In this document: positions 9,104 to 17,836 of the stretch, piece after piece
How the letters are laid out: every line of letters starts with the position of its first letter
Numbering within the stretch: position 1 is the stretch's first letter
From: Priestia abyssalis
GTDB lineage: Bacteria > Bacillota > Bacilli > Bacillales > Bacillaceae_H
DNA: 64,000 nucleotides
Assembly (NCBI RefSeq): GCF_002019595.1
Contig: NZ_KV917369.1
Span: 4,108,624 to 4,172,623, forward strand
Direction of reading: 5' to 3'
Position numbers and translations under genes: made by a program
Notes under the pieces: model-generated
Seen by the model: the letters and a program-made list of their open reading frames with translations, nothing else
Databases searched by the model: none
Told to the model about the DNA's origin: nothing

Positions 9104-9430
9104 TTATTTTTTCATCATGCGTTGCATCGTCACGAGCAGTTCGTCGACAACTTCCATTTCACCTTCTTGAATCCGTTCCACGACACAGCTTTTTAAGTGG
9201 CCTTCAAACAGTATTTTTGCTACACTATTTAAAGCAGATTGTATAGCTGAAATTTGCGTGATGACATCATCACAATAAGTATCTTTTTCAATCAGCCCTT
9301 TTACTCCTCTAATCTGCCCTTCGATTCGGTTCAAACGGGTAACCAGGTTCTTCTTCGTTTTCTCGGAATGATGACTTTTACGTTCGGAATCTGGTAAGTG
9401 GCAGCAACTTTCATTCAGTTCGTTTTCCAT
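9104..9430 (-). CDS. csoR: Copper-sensing transcriptional repressor CsoR
   Basis: Cu(I)-responsive repressor of the DUF156 family. The Cys-His-Cys copper site is visible as Cys in DTYCDDV, then His and Cys in EGHLKSCV, and the helical signature TRLNRIEGQIRGVKG is intact. An extra Cys/His-rich N-terminal tail (SCCHLPDSERKSHH) precedes the core. The frame opens at 9436, but aaggagga sits directly before that codon, so the ATG at 9430 is the better start (108 residues). It probably represses itself and copA through the two ATACC-type operators seen here. Confidence 0.93.
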   Translation of the reverse strand: MENELNESCCHLPDSERKSHHSEKTKKNLVTRLNRIEGQIRGVKGLIEKDTYCDDVITQISAIQSALNSVAKILFEGHLKSCVVERIQEGEMEVVDELLVTMQRMMKK

Positions 9431-9450
9431 ATTCATTCCTCCTTAATTTC

Positions 9451-9480
9451 ATATTACCATACCCCCCTAATGTATGTGAA
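9451..9480 (-). promoter_or_regulatory. csoR promoter with embedded CsoR operator
   Basis: On the minus strand TTCACA and TAATAT are 18 bases apart. The spacer contains a 17-bp ATAC...GTAT dyad with a G6 core (9459-9475), the same form as the copA operator. Its place between the -35 and -10 elements fits autorepression by CsoR. Confidence 0.7.
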
Positions 9481-9528
9481 TAGGCAATTAAAAAAAATTT
9501 ATTATTTTATTACCCGTCTTGATCAACT

Positions 9529-9663
9529 TTACACCCTTTTCATAGTATGAGTTCCAACTATCACACTTATGCTAATGAGCGATACAATTGTTAGCATGAC
9601 ACTGACCGCTGTTATCCCTTCATCTGAATTCACAAGCAGCAGGCCGGCTGCGGCTGCTCCCTT
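9529..9663 (-). pseudogene. Short open frame encoding one membrane helix, possible gene remnant
   Basis: A 45-codon minus-strand frame after a TGA reads GAAAAGLLLVNSDEGITA, then a hydrophobic helix (VMLTIVSLISISVIVG), then HTMKRV and a stop. There is no convincing ribosome binding site or ATG. It may be the tail of a lost membrane protein gene downstream of ltaS, or chance. Confidence 0.25.
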
Positions 9664-9712
9664 TCATACCTCGAATTTCGTTTCCAAAAAGAACGATGAT
9701 AGGTTAATCATT

Positions 9713-9746
9713 CTTGCAAAAAAGAATGCCCCGAATTATCAGGGCA
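9713..9746 (-). terminator. Terminator of ltaS
   Basis: On the minus strand TGCCC and GGGCA form a short stem followed by TTCTTTTTTG, starting ten bases after the ltaS stop codon. Confidence 0.65.
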
Positions 9747-9755
9747 CTCTCTGTT

Positions 9756-11702
9756 TTATTGATTATAATGCTTGGCTTTTGAGTAATCTAATGTTGAACG
9801 TTTAACTGGTGTGAAACCTTCTACTTCATGGAAGCGCAGTAAGTCACCATAAACGACTTTATCCGAAAGCTCAAGCTCTTTCTTCACTGCATCGCTGTAC
9901 TGTTTTGCTACAGTTGGATCTTCCACTAATTCACCAGTCGGGTTCTTATATAATTTACCGTCCACTTCCGTAAATTCGGCTGTTACAAAGTCACCGTTTC
10001 GGAATGGCACGATTTGATGATGTTCAGGTGATAATAAATCAGAACCGAATTCAATATAGTTCTTCGTATCAATTCCAAGCAAATGCAACACAGTCGGGCG
10101 AACATCTACTTGACCACCGTATGTGTGGTTCACGCCGCCGTCAATTTTACCGCCAGGAACGTGGATGAATAATGGTACACGCTGTAATTGTGTTTGCTCA
10201 TACGGCGTAATTTCTTTCCCTAAAATTTTGCCCATAGCAGGCTGATGGTTTTCAGAAATACCGTAATGGTCACCATACATTACAATCATCGTATTGTCAT
10301 ACAAACCAGATGCCTTTAATTCATCAAAGAATTGTTTCAATGATTCATCTAAATAACGAGCCGTTTGGAAGTATTGGTCAACAGATTTATCACCTGTTGC
10401 TGCCGGTTCGATTGTTTGGTCTTCCTCATCCAACGGATATGGAAAGTGATTTGTTAACGTAATAAATTTCGTATAGAACGGCTGCGGCATATCTTTCAAG
10501 TAAGGAATAGATTCTTTAAAGAACGGCTTATCTTCTAACCCGTAATTTAACGTATTTTCCTGTGTCATGTTGTAATATGTTGCATCGTAGAACATATCAT
10601 AACCAAGTGTTTTATACATTTCTTCACGGTTCCAGAATGTTTTGTAGTTACCGTGAAGAGCCGCTGTATATTTAAATCCGTTGCTTTTTAAAATAGACGG
10701 AAGGCCTTGATATGTGTTCGTTGCTTTCGTTGTGAACACAGCGCCTTGCGGCAATGGGAACAGCGAGTTTTCCATCATAAACTCGGCATCAGACGTTTTG
10801 CCTTGTGCTGTCTGATGGAAAAAGTTATCGAAATATAACGTATTTGAATCACGTGTTAATGAATTTAAGAACGGCATAACTTCTTGGCCATTTAATTTAT
10901 AATCCATCATAAAGGTTTGCAGTGATTCCAAAGAAATGTAAATGACGTTCATGTTTTTTGCAGCCCCAAAGTACTTTTCATTTGGTTTTGCATAAGTCGC
11001 ACTTGTATAGTTTTGAACTTCTGTAATATCACTGCTGTCTGCCAACGCACGCTGTGCCGAAGACTTCGAACTTTGGATGATATCATAAATCGTAAAGTTA
11101 TGAATCCCTAAATATTTCACTAAATAGTTGCGGTCAAACGTACGCGTTAATAATTGTGGACGATCTGACTCTGCAAGGGCCAAGTTCGTCGTGAAAAGCA
11201 GCACGGCCGACATAAATACCGTTGTGATAGCTTTACGAGATAACTTTTCCTGCGGCTTAATTACTTTAAACAGAACAAACACAGCCAATAAAATGAAATC
11301 CAAGAAATACAGTACATCAGAAGGCTTGATCAATGCCATCGCACTGCCGCCCAACTGACCGAAATTTTGTGTCTGCATCAATACCGGAACCGTAATAAAG
11401 TCATTAAAGAAACGATAATACACGATATTGGCAAAAGAAATAAACGACAAAATAAAGTGAATCGTTAAAAACGCCCGATTCCTTGCCTTTCCTTTAAACA
11501 GTAAAGCAAAAGCGAAGAAAAACACAGTCGAACTAATCGGGTTGATAAATAATAAGAATTCTTGCATCTTGTTATCGATGCCTAATGTAAATTCATTCAA
11601 ATAAATCGCATAAGATTTCATCCAAAAGACTAACACAATGATGAAAAACAATCCGAATGGTTTGTTCAACACATTTTTAGAAGTTGTTAATACCTTATTC
11701 AA
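9756..11702 (-). CDS. ltaS: Lipoteichoic acid synthase (LtaS/YfnI family)
   Basis: Polymerises glycerol phosphate from phosphatidylglycerol into lipoteichoic acid on the outer face of the membrane. An N-terminal block of about five membrane helices precedes an extracellular sulfatase-fold domain with NVIYISLESLQ, the nucleophile region GKTSDAEFMMENS (Thr) and MYGDHYGIS (metal ligands), all typical of LtaS. The frame opens at an ATG at 11732, but the gaggggtg site favours the TTG at 11702 (648 residues). Bacillus species carry several LtaS paralogues, so the exact orthologue (LtaS, YfnI or YqgS) is not certain. It has its own terminator and a leader of over 200 bases. Confidence 0.9.
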   Translation of the reverse strand: MNKVLTTSKNVLNKPFGLFFIIVLVFWMKSYAIYLNEFTLGIDNKMQEFLLFINPISSTVFFFAFALLFKGKARNRAFLTIHFILSFISFANIVYYRFFNDFITVPVLMQTQNFGQLGGSAMALIKPSDVLYFLDFILLAVFVLFKVIKPQEKLSRKAITTVFMSAVLLFTTNLALAESDRPQLLTRTFDRNYLVKYLGIHNFTIYDIIQSSKSSAQRALADSSDITEVQNYTSATYAKPNEKYFGAAKNMNVIYISLESLQTFMMDYKLNGQEVMPFLNSLTRDSNTLYFDNFFHQTAQGKTSDAEFMMENSLFPLPQGAVFTTKATNTYQGLPSILKSNGFKYTAALHGNYKTFWNREEMYKTLGYDMFYDATYYNMTQENTLNYGLEDKPFFKESIPYLKDMPQPFYTKFITLTNHFPYPLDEEDQTIEPAATGDKSVDQYFQTARYLDESLKQFFDELKASGLYDNTMIVMYGDHYGISENHQPAMGKILGKEITPYEQTQLQRVPLFIHVPGGKIDGGVNHTYGGQVDVRPTVLHLLGIDTKNYIEFGSDLLSPEHHQIVPFRNGDFVTAEFTEVDGKLYKNPTGELVEDPTVAKQYSDAVKKELELSDKVVYGDLLRFHEVEGFTPVKRSTLDYSKAKHYNQ

Positions 11703-12214
11703 TATATTCACCCCTCTTGCTACTAAAAACATTTCTATATGTCTTAAAAGCTATTAGAAATTTTTATCCCGCTTTGACAGGCAGGACTTGGCTGATGAAA
11801 GATTCCTTTTATGAGATGAACGTTGATAGCTCTCTCCTTTACAAACTGTTTTTCATTTATATTTTATAAGCTAAAAAATAGAATCTCCCTTACATCAAAA
11901 GTCGTAAGAGAGTATACATCGCGTCCTGTTACATTTTAACTCGTTCATTTTAAATGTCAATTATTTTGTAAGTTCCTTATTCGAGTCGCTCGGTTTCTCA
12001 TCTTACACGCTTCTTTTAAATTTGTAAAGACGAAATTTACACGGCATTTACTTGAACTTAATATAAAATCATACGGACTTTTTTGGGACTTGTCAACTCA
12101 TGACATGAAAGCGTCATAAGGAACACAACTTAAGAACTATTAATAAAAACAACTGAAACCTTTTCTGGTTAGTATCGTAGTATTATGGTGCGAAGCTTTC
12201 CGTCTTAATCAAAT
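11703..12214. other. Long non-coding leader upstream of ltaS
   Basis: No coding sequence is supported. A possible minus-strand promoter is TTTACA-17-TAAGAT at 12000-12028, which would give a leader near 290 bases. A hairpin with one mismatch lies near 11887-11916. An isolated ribosome-binding-like GGAGAGAG near 11830-11840 has no start codon after it. Confidence 0.35.
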
Positions 12215-12254
12215 AACACGCCATCGACAGTCCAGAGATTGTCGATGGCGTGTT
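12215..12254 (-). terminator. Terminator of the Fur-controlled lipoprotein operon
   Basis: A perfect 15-bp inverted repeat (AACACGCCATCGACA with its complement, loop of 10) lies about 90 bases after the di-heme gene. ATTTGATT follows on the minus strand, so it is GC-rich but with a poor T tract. Confidence 0.65.
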
Positions 12255-12342
12255 GTCCAGCATATTGGGTCCTATATCGTTTAATGTAGTAAGATAGTCA
12301 AGATAGTAAGGCTCTTTTCATGTTATTCCGTATCTTTTATGA

Positions 12343-14313
12343 TTATTCTATTGATTTGACATATTCAGCGATAGCTGCTGTTTCTCCTTGGGAAAGAGCG
12401 GGACTACTATTGTTTCCATGACGATTGATGGCTTCTTCAATAGTTTTTGCACTTCCATCATGCAAATATGGACTCGTTGCCCACACACCTCTCAATGTTG
12501 GGGTGTCAAATTTTTGGCCGCCTCGCTTATTTTGAAACTGGCCGCGGGCATCTCCATCTGAAGGAACGTCCAAAACATTTTTTGTACCAATGTCATGAAG
12601 AAAGTTGGTATTGGATTCTGTTAACTCGCCTTTTTCATTCACCGCCTTGACGCTGTCAGTGAAAAATTCACCGCCGTGGCAGCTTAAGCAATTTCCTTTT
12701 CCATTAAAAAGCTCTTCCCCTTTTCGGGCCGTGTCTGTCAGATTTCCCTTTTCATCCCGATAAGGACTTTTTGGAGGCGGAAAGGACCCGGGATCTTGCA
12801 AAAAGGCAAAAATGTTATTATACATATGCTGAACGTCCTTAGGGATCGGCTTAGATGGATCAATTTCCATCATCCCTCCCATTTCTCCCTGGACTGTATG
12901 GATGTAATCAGTAAAATCGTTTCGCGTACCATCCCACATGAATAGGCCCGTTTCCGTTGTCACAACATTGCTTGGAACATTGCGCGGTCCCTTTGCCGTC
13001 ATGAACGTCAGACGGTTCATATCACCATCGCTGTGACAGGAAGCACAGCTCATCCAATTGTTCCCTGTCATACTCGTCGCAAATTCATCACTGTTCGCGC
13101 TATAAAACATCGTTTTCCCTTCACGAACGTCTTTTGGCAAAGAATCCTTTTCAATCAGCTTGACCGGTTGACCTGTCATTTTCGCACGGGCGTAAGGGCT
13201 TTCCCCTCCAGTTTGAATAACGGCCAAATCGTGGCTCATCGCGTTATGGACAAAAAGAGTCGCTCCATCTTTTGACATTTCGATGCCGCGTGGGTTATCT
13301 CCCTTGATGCGGCGAAGAATTTGTGTCGCATTTCCGCCGCGAGTCAAGTCAAAAACGACAAGGTCCTCACTTCCGGACATGACCACATACGCTTTGCTTC
13401 CGTCTGGCTGGAATATGACATCATATGGATTAGATACAATGATCGTTTCATTTTTTACATCAAGAACGTTAATTTCATCAAATAGTTCTTTTCGTTCCTC
13501 GACAATCTCTTCATCTTTTTCTAGGTCAATAACTGATACTGCCGGGAAAATCGTCTCTTCAAACTGGATAGGCGTATCGATATTTGTTAATAAATGTGGA
13601 ACAAATGCTTTTTTTCCATCAGGTGAGATGACAAATTGTTCAACAGTATTCGGCACACCTTGGCTTTTTTTGCGGTCTGCCTTATCTGGTGACGGGGCTA
13701 ACGTAATGCTTTTGACTACTTCTTCTTTCTCTGTATCAACGACACTGATAGCTCCATCTAAATAATGAGGAACATACAGCTTCTTTCCATCTTTTGTAAT
13801 GGCAACGATTCTTGGCCGGTCGCCGATAGTTATCTCTTTTTTGGCTTTTCCTGTAGCGGGATCAATAACTGATAGCGTGCCCGTTTGATAATTGGCGACA
13901 TACAGCGTATCACCGTTTTGACTCGTCACAAGCCCATAAGGTTGAATGCCTGTCTTAATAGAGTCAATGACTTTTTTCTTTTTTGTTGAAATGATATCGA
14001 CCCGATTGTCGTATAAGCATGATACGTATAGACTCTCTCCGTCCGGACTCAAGGCGAGCTGCCTCGGCTCTTTTCCAACCGGTATTTCCTCCAGCACTTT
14101 TTTGGTCTTGGCATCCACAATCGATACGGTATTGATATCCATATTGGCAACGTATAACGTATCACCTGTTTCATTTAAAATCATATTGTCGCTATGAACA
14201 GAATAGTCACGAACAACTTCTTTGCTCGTGACCGCCTGTTCATGCTGACAGCTTGCAGCGGTAAAAACCGCTGCTGATAATACACTTAGTTGTATCCATC
14301 GCTTCCAGCTCAT
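12343..14313 (-). CDS. Di-heme c-type cytochrome lipoprotein with YVTN beta-propeller, MauG/CCP-like
   Basis: Predicted lipoprotein of 656 residues on the outer membrane face. The lipobox is AASC with lipidated Cys22. Residues 40-400 are a YVTN propeller (TLYVANMDINTVSIVD, LYVANYQTGTLSVIDP). The C-terminal third is a di-heme cytochrome with CASCH near 422 and CLSCH near 541, plus TPTLRGVWATSPYLHDGS..TIEEAI, the hallmark of di-heme peroxidase/MauG proteins. It could reduce peroxide, oxidise a protein side chain or pass electrons. It lies 13 bp downstream of the 696-residue lipoprotein gene and shares its Fur-box promoter, so production under low iron is predicted, which is unusual for a heme protein. 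The substrate is unknown. Confidence 0.8.
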   Translation of the reverse strand: MSWKRWIQLSVLSAAVFTAASCQHEQAVTSKEVVRDYSVHSDNMILNETGDTLYVANMDINTVSIVDAKTKKVLEEIPVGKEPRQLALSPDGESLYVSCLYDNRVDIISTKKKKVIDSIKTGIQPYGLVTSQNGDTLYVANYQTGTLSVIDPATGKAKKEITIGDRPRIVAITKDGKKLYVPHYLDGAISVVDTEKEEVVKSITLAPSPDKADRKKSQGVPNTVEQFVISPDGKKAFVPHLLTNIDTPIQFEETIFPAVSVIDLEKDEEIVEERKELFDEINVLDVKNETIIVSNPYDVIFQPDGSKAYVVMSGSEDLVVFDLTRGGNATQILRRIKGDNPRGIEMSKDGATLFVHNAMSHDLAVIQTGGESPYARAKMTGQPVKLIEKDSLPKDVREGKTMFYSANSDEFATSMTGNNWMSCASCHSDGDMNRLTFMTAKGPRNVPSNVVTTETGLFMWDGTRNDFTDYIHTVQGEMGGMMEIDPSKPIPKDVQHMYNNIFAFLQDPGSFPPPKSPYRDEKGNLTDTARKGEELFNGKGNCLSCHGGEFFTDSVKAVNEKGELTESNTNFLHDIGTKNVLDVPSDGDARGQFQNKRGGQKFDTPTLRGVWATSPYLHDGSAKTIEEAINRHGNNSSPALSQGETAAIAEYVKSIE

Positions 14314-14326
14314 ATCGATTCCTTCT

Positions 14327-16417
14327 TTACTGTTTCTTTACCTCAACCTCTACTAATACAGGAGCAATTCCATTTTCTCCATGGCCAGCTTGGACTTGAG
14401 GAACATGGTCTTTATCGGTATTCCCAGACTTATCCCCTTCCATATAAGCATCTCCTGTATCCCAAAACTCGCTTGCCTGCATTCCTTCCTCTAATGATGG
14501 ACCATCGATGACGGTATCATAAAACACCGTGTAACGAGAAATGATGGTTTCCCGATCAAGCGCAGACAACGCTCTGTCATCGGCATCAGTATTATATAAG
14601 TTATTGAGGCCAATTCGGAACACCGCAGACAACGCTCCTGCTGTCATCGGATTATAGGCCATTTTATCTTTACTTGTGTAATAGATATTCGTTTCTTTAT
14701 CTAACATTTTTTCATCCATTGTTTGATAAAACTCACGTGCCGCATCTCGATATTTCGTATCTTTTGTCGCTAAAAAGGCGGCTGTTAACCCGCGGATGGC
14801 TCCTAATTGAGCATTCAAAGTCGGTTCGCTTTCATCTTTCCCTTTTCCAATTGTGTAACCGTTCGCAACAAGACCGTCTTCACGCTTCAATTCCTTTAAA
14901 ACGAAATCCGCTTGCTTTTGGATCATCTCCAACGCACGTTTTCCTTCTGCCGTTCCTAACCCTTCTGCCGCCTCACCGCTTGCGTAGCCGACCGGAAGGC
15001 CATCAATTGCACGCTGGAATAAACGAAGTGCTTCCGTCGTATATCCTGCTTGGAATGTATCCACATAATCTCCCTGTGCCGCTCCGTCATTTTCGTTTAC
15101 AAACGCACCTGTTTCTTCATTAAAGTGCATCTCGTCGATGTTTTTAAATACTTGCAGCAATACATCACGGTTGACCGAATACGGATCGGAAGATGTTACA
15201 TCATTATCCGTTGTACTGTCTACATTTTCTTTTGGAGCACTCCGAAACGGTTTTCCGTCAAAGACCGCTAAAAAGGCCGGGTTTTGTGCCTTATTTTCAG
15301 GCCGTTGATCCGTCATGCCGTAAAATTCAGATGCAGGCCATAACACAAGCCACTGATCTTGCAAAACGCTTCGCGCATCTTTTACAGTTAGCTGCTTCGC
15401 ATTCGGTGCTTCCTCATTTCCGTCTTCCACCACTTCGATTTTATGCGGTAAATAGACAAAACCGTTCTTCGGATCATATTTGCTGCCAGTTCCAGCTGTC
15501 AGCTTCTTCCCATTTACATCGTAAAATAAGCCGTTTCGAATATAATTGAGCTTATTCCAAATTTGCTCTGTCAAAATAGCACCTTGCATACCATCAGCCG
15601 AACTTACTCCTAAAGCAATATTTTCGTCATCATCATCTTTAGAAGATGACACTTCAAGTTCCTCATCGCTGTCCACTTTATGTAGTCCTCCTAAGAAATC
15701 CCCAGCCCAAAGCGCTTGTTTCAAGAAAGTTGCTCCATACGCGGATGGATTAAGTGTTTTTTCCATCTTGCTTCGGTCCCAGCGCAATGTCTTAAAATCG
15801 ACCTGATACATCGGAACATACGAATCATCGTCATTTTTCGCGTAGATTCCTGTATCGACTTTTTGCGTATAATGTGGATCCCCTGATGTGTACTCGATCA
15901 GCGTCGGGTACATGTTTAAAAATAGCTCGTCTTTCGGGTATCCTACACTGTCTGCCAGTTCATAAAAACGTTCACCTAAGACAGTTGGTGCATCTTTTTC
16001 ACCTTTTTTAGCCAGTTCGGCTACTGCAGGACCGTGGATCAGGTGCAGTCCAAGGCCCGATTTTTCTGTTACTTCATACATTCCTTCTTCCGAATACTCA
16101 TATGATTCAACGCCTGCCGTATAGTCGAATTTCGCCGGTTGATCAAGCTTGCGTACATCGAGAACATCTAAGTCTAGTCCTAAACCTTCGACTAACGGCT
16201 CACCTGAAAGTTCAAATTCTGCGTAAGCAAACATATTGCCGGCCGTATCAAATGTATAATCGCTCACGGGAACAGCCACATTGCTCTTCTCCGCTTTTGC
16301 CTCTTCTGTTTTCGTTTCTTCTTTTTTGGTTGCTTTCTCATTTGAGCAAGCACTTGCTAAAAGCAGTGATGAAGCTAAAGCAGCCGTTGTCAGCACTTTC
16401 CATGGTTTTGTTGGCAT
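14327..16417 (-). CDS. Large lipoprotein of unknown function, partner of the di-heme protein
   Basis: I do not recognise the family. It is a 696-residue secreted protein with signal peptide and lipobox (LLLASACS, Cys near 24), followed by a Lys/Glu-rich tether (EKATKKEETKTEEAKAEK). The body is acidic and has an Asp/Ser-rich loop (SSSKDDDDEN near 260). The C-terminal third (LNAQLGAIRGLTAAFLATKD, YRDAAREFYQTMDEKML) looks like repeated helical hairpins of an alpha/alpha toroid. No CxxCH is present. First gene of a two-gene operon behind a sigma-A promoter overlapped downstream by a Fur box. Its tight linkage to a MauG-like protein suggests it is that enzyme's substrate, scaffold or electron partner, but this is inference. 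Confidence 0.65.
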   Translation of the reverse strand: MPTKPWKVLTTAALASSLLLASACSNEKATKKEETKTEEAKAEKSNVAVPVSDYTFDTAGNMFAYAEFELSGEPLVEGLGLDLDVLDVRKLDQPAKFDYTAGVESYEYSEEGMYEVTEKSGLGLHLIHGPAVAELAKKGEKDAPTVLGERFYELADSVGYPKDELFLNMYPTLIEYTSGDPHYTQKVDTGIYAKNDDDSYVPMYQVDFKTLRWDRSKMEKTLNPSAYGATFLKQALWAGDFLGGLHKVDSDEELEVSSSKDDDDENIALGVSSADGMQGAILTEQIWNKLNYIRNGLFYDVNGKKLTAGTGSKYDPKNGFVYLPHKIEVVEDGNEEAPNAKQLTVKDARSVLQDQWLVLWPASEFYGMTDQRPENKAQNPAFLAVFDGKPFRSAPKENVDSTTDNDVTSSDPYSVNRDVLLQVFKNIDEMHFNEETGAFVNENDGAAQGDYVDTFQAGYTTEALRLFQRAIDGLPVGYASGEAAEGLGTAEGKRALEMIQKQADFVLKELKREDGLVANGYTIGKGKDESEPTLNAQLGAIRGLTAAFLATKDTKYRDAAREFYQTMDEKMLDKETNIYYTSKDKMAYNPMTAGALSAVFRIGLNNLYNTDADDRALSALDRETIISRYTVFYDTVIDGPSLEEGMQASEFWDTGDAYMEGDKSGNTDKDHVPQVQAGHGENGIAPVLVEVEVKKQ

Positions 16418-16457
16418 AATGTATCGTCCTCTCTAAACTTTCGACCTCTACATAACT

Positions 16458-16476
16458 GATATTGATTATCAATATC
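16458..16476. promoter_or_regulatory. Fur box of the lipoprotein/di-heme operon
   Basis: GATATTGATTATCAATATC is a perfect 19-bp palindrome, 21 bp with its flanking T and A, differing from the classical Fur consensus GATAATGATTATCATTATC at two symmetric positions. It lies about 5-23 bases after the predicted transcription start, where bound Fur would block transcription. Confidence 0.85.
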
Positions 16477-16486
16477 ATCTGATTCT

Positions 16487-16514
16487 ATTATAATTCTTAA
16501 ATTCTATTTGTAAA
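16487..16514 (-). promoter_or_regulatory. Sigma-A promoter of the Fur-controlled operon
   Basis: TTTACA and a perfect TATAAT are 16 bases apart on the minus strand, immediately upstream of the Fur box and 70 bases before the lipoprotein start. Confidence 0.7.
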
Positions 16515-16578
16515 TACTAACTACTATTCTCTTTACGATTTAAAGCCTATACAGAAAGGTAATACAAACAAAAAAAAG

Positions 16579-16738
16579 ATGGCTGTCCCATAAGTCCCTA
16601 ATAAAGCACAAAAACTGATTTTTCCTGAAAAGCCCCGTTGTATATCCCCTTGGCTTTAGTAGATTTTCATAACGGGCCTTTCAGGAAAATGACTCAAAAG
16701 GCATACTTTTTATACCTTTTGAGTCATTCTTTTTTTTA
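16579..16738. repeat. Dispersed repeat family A, full-length copy (A1)
   Basis: Composite of about 160 bp: a tail GGCTGTCCCATAAGTCC, a spacer ACAAAAACTGATTTT, a 60-nt imperfect palindrome (CCTGAAAAGCCCCGTT ... AACGGGCCTTTCAGG), then a second hairpin (GACTCAAAAGGCATAC with GTATACCTTTTGAGTC-like arm). It ends at the stop codon of the SDR gene and could terminate it. Confidence 0.8.
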
Positions 16739-17494
16739 AAAATTCATACGTGACTGGCCGCCGTCTATATTGATGCTCGCTCCTACGACCCATGAAGCTC
16801 TTTCGGAGGCCAAAAAAACTACCACATTCGCGATTTCTTCCACGGTTCCAAAGCGCCCCGCCGGAATCTCATTTTGTACAAACTGTTTGATTTTTTCAGG
16901 ATGTTCGTCCAACCTTTTCTGCCAGTTACCGGTAGGATGCAAAATACTTCCCGGCGCCACGCTGTTGACTCGAATCCCCTGTGAAATAACTTCGTCCGCC
17001 AATGATTTCGTAAAGCTGATGAGCGCTGCCTTTGCATTGTTATAAGTCACTTTCCCTCCGCTTTCGCGCCCAAAAATGGAGGTGATATTCACGATGCTTC
17101 CGCATCCGCGTCTCTTCATTTCATTTACAGCCATCTTACTCAAATGAACAGCAGAAAAATAATTAAGTTCCATTGCTTTATAAAATAATTCCATCTCCGT
17201 TTCCGCTGCAGAACTGCCATTGCTTCCCCCTGCATTATTAATAAGGATATCAATATGTCCGTTTTCTTCTATATATGTATGAAACAAACGTTTTCGTTCT
17301 TCTTCCTTCATTAAATCAGTTTCATAAATCGATACCTCTCCCAGTTCTGATTGTGCCGATTCCAATGCTTCCCTGCCTCGAGCTGCAATGGAAACAATGG
17401 CTCCTTCAGCCAAAAAAGCTTGGGCTATTCCTTTCCCGATTCCTTTTGACCCTCCTGTGATCAATACTTTTTTTCCCTTCAACTGCAAATCCAT
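16736..17494 (-). CDS. Short-chain dehydrogenase/reductase
   Basis: Classical SDR of 252 residues, NAD(P)-dependent and cytoplasmic. Visible motifs are the cofactor loop TGGSKGIG (residues 13-20), NNAG in the centre, the catalytic Ser in NITSIFG and the YNNAK pair (Tyr and Lys four apart), then VNSVAPGSI and the C-terminal INIDGGQSR. It resembles FabG/3-oxoacyl reductases but also many SDRs of unknown substrate. It stands alone and its 3' end abuts repeat copy A1. Confidence 0.85.
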   Translation of the reverse strand: MDLQLKGKKVLITGGSKGIGKGIAQAFLAEGAIVSIAARGREALESAQSELGEVSIYETDLMKEEERKRLFHTYIEENGHIDILINNAGGSNGSSAAETEMELFYKAMELNYFSAVHLSKMAVNEMKRRGCGSIVNITSIFGRESGGKVTYNNAKAALISFTKSLADEVISQGIRVNSVAPGSILHPTGNWQKRLDEHPEKIKQFVQNEIPAGRFGTVEEIANVVVFLASERASWVVGASINIDGGQSRMNF

Positions 17495-17722
17495 GTCGTT
17501 TCACTCCATTTTTGTCTTTATCATATCATCTTTCCTATTTTTTTCAGAGTCGAATATTTTTTCGTTTTCCTTTTCTATCATAAACCTTACTTATTTTCCT
17601 AATATTTATTATAGATCCTTACCCAATCCGTGCTTTTCTGTTCTTTCATCTCGAATAAGTTCACAAAGGTTCTCAATAGGCGGCTGACAAGAACCCGTAA
17701 GGAAGCTTGGCAGCCGCTTATG

Positions 17723-17771
17723 CATAAAGAATGGGGCATGAGTGTTTTTTGCTCATGCCCCATTCTTTATG
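17723..17771. repeat. Family D hairpin, copy 1, between divergent genes
   Basis: A perfect 20-bp inverted repeat (17723-17742 with 17752-17771) with a T-rich 9-base loop TGTTTTTTG, followed by TGGATT. It resembles the hairpin at 20254-20296 in stem, loop and flank. The SDR gene starts to its left and the MATE gene to its right, so it terminates neither. The rest of the 342-bp intergenic gap holds a possible MATE -10 (TATAAT near 17791) and a GGCAGCCGCTTA motif shared with family A tails. Confidence 0.75.
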
Positions 17772-17836
17772 TGGATTTATATCGATTCATGTTATAATTC
17801 TTTTGTTAAAAAGAATGGAAAAGTTGAGGTTTTAAT

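Noticed and set aside
9569..9805. 78-codon plus-strand frame between csoR and ltaS
   Set aside because: It runs through the ltaS terminator into the antisense of ltaS and has no ribosome binding site.
13283..13765. 160-codon plus-strand frame opposite the di-heme gene
   Set aside because: Antisense to the propeller region, rich in Ser and Thr with no motif or start signal.
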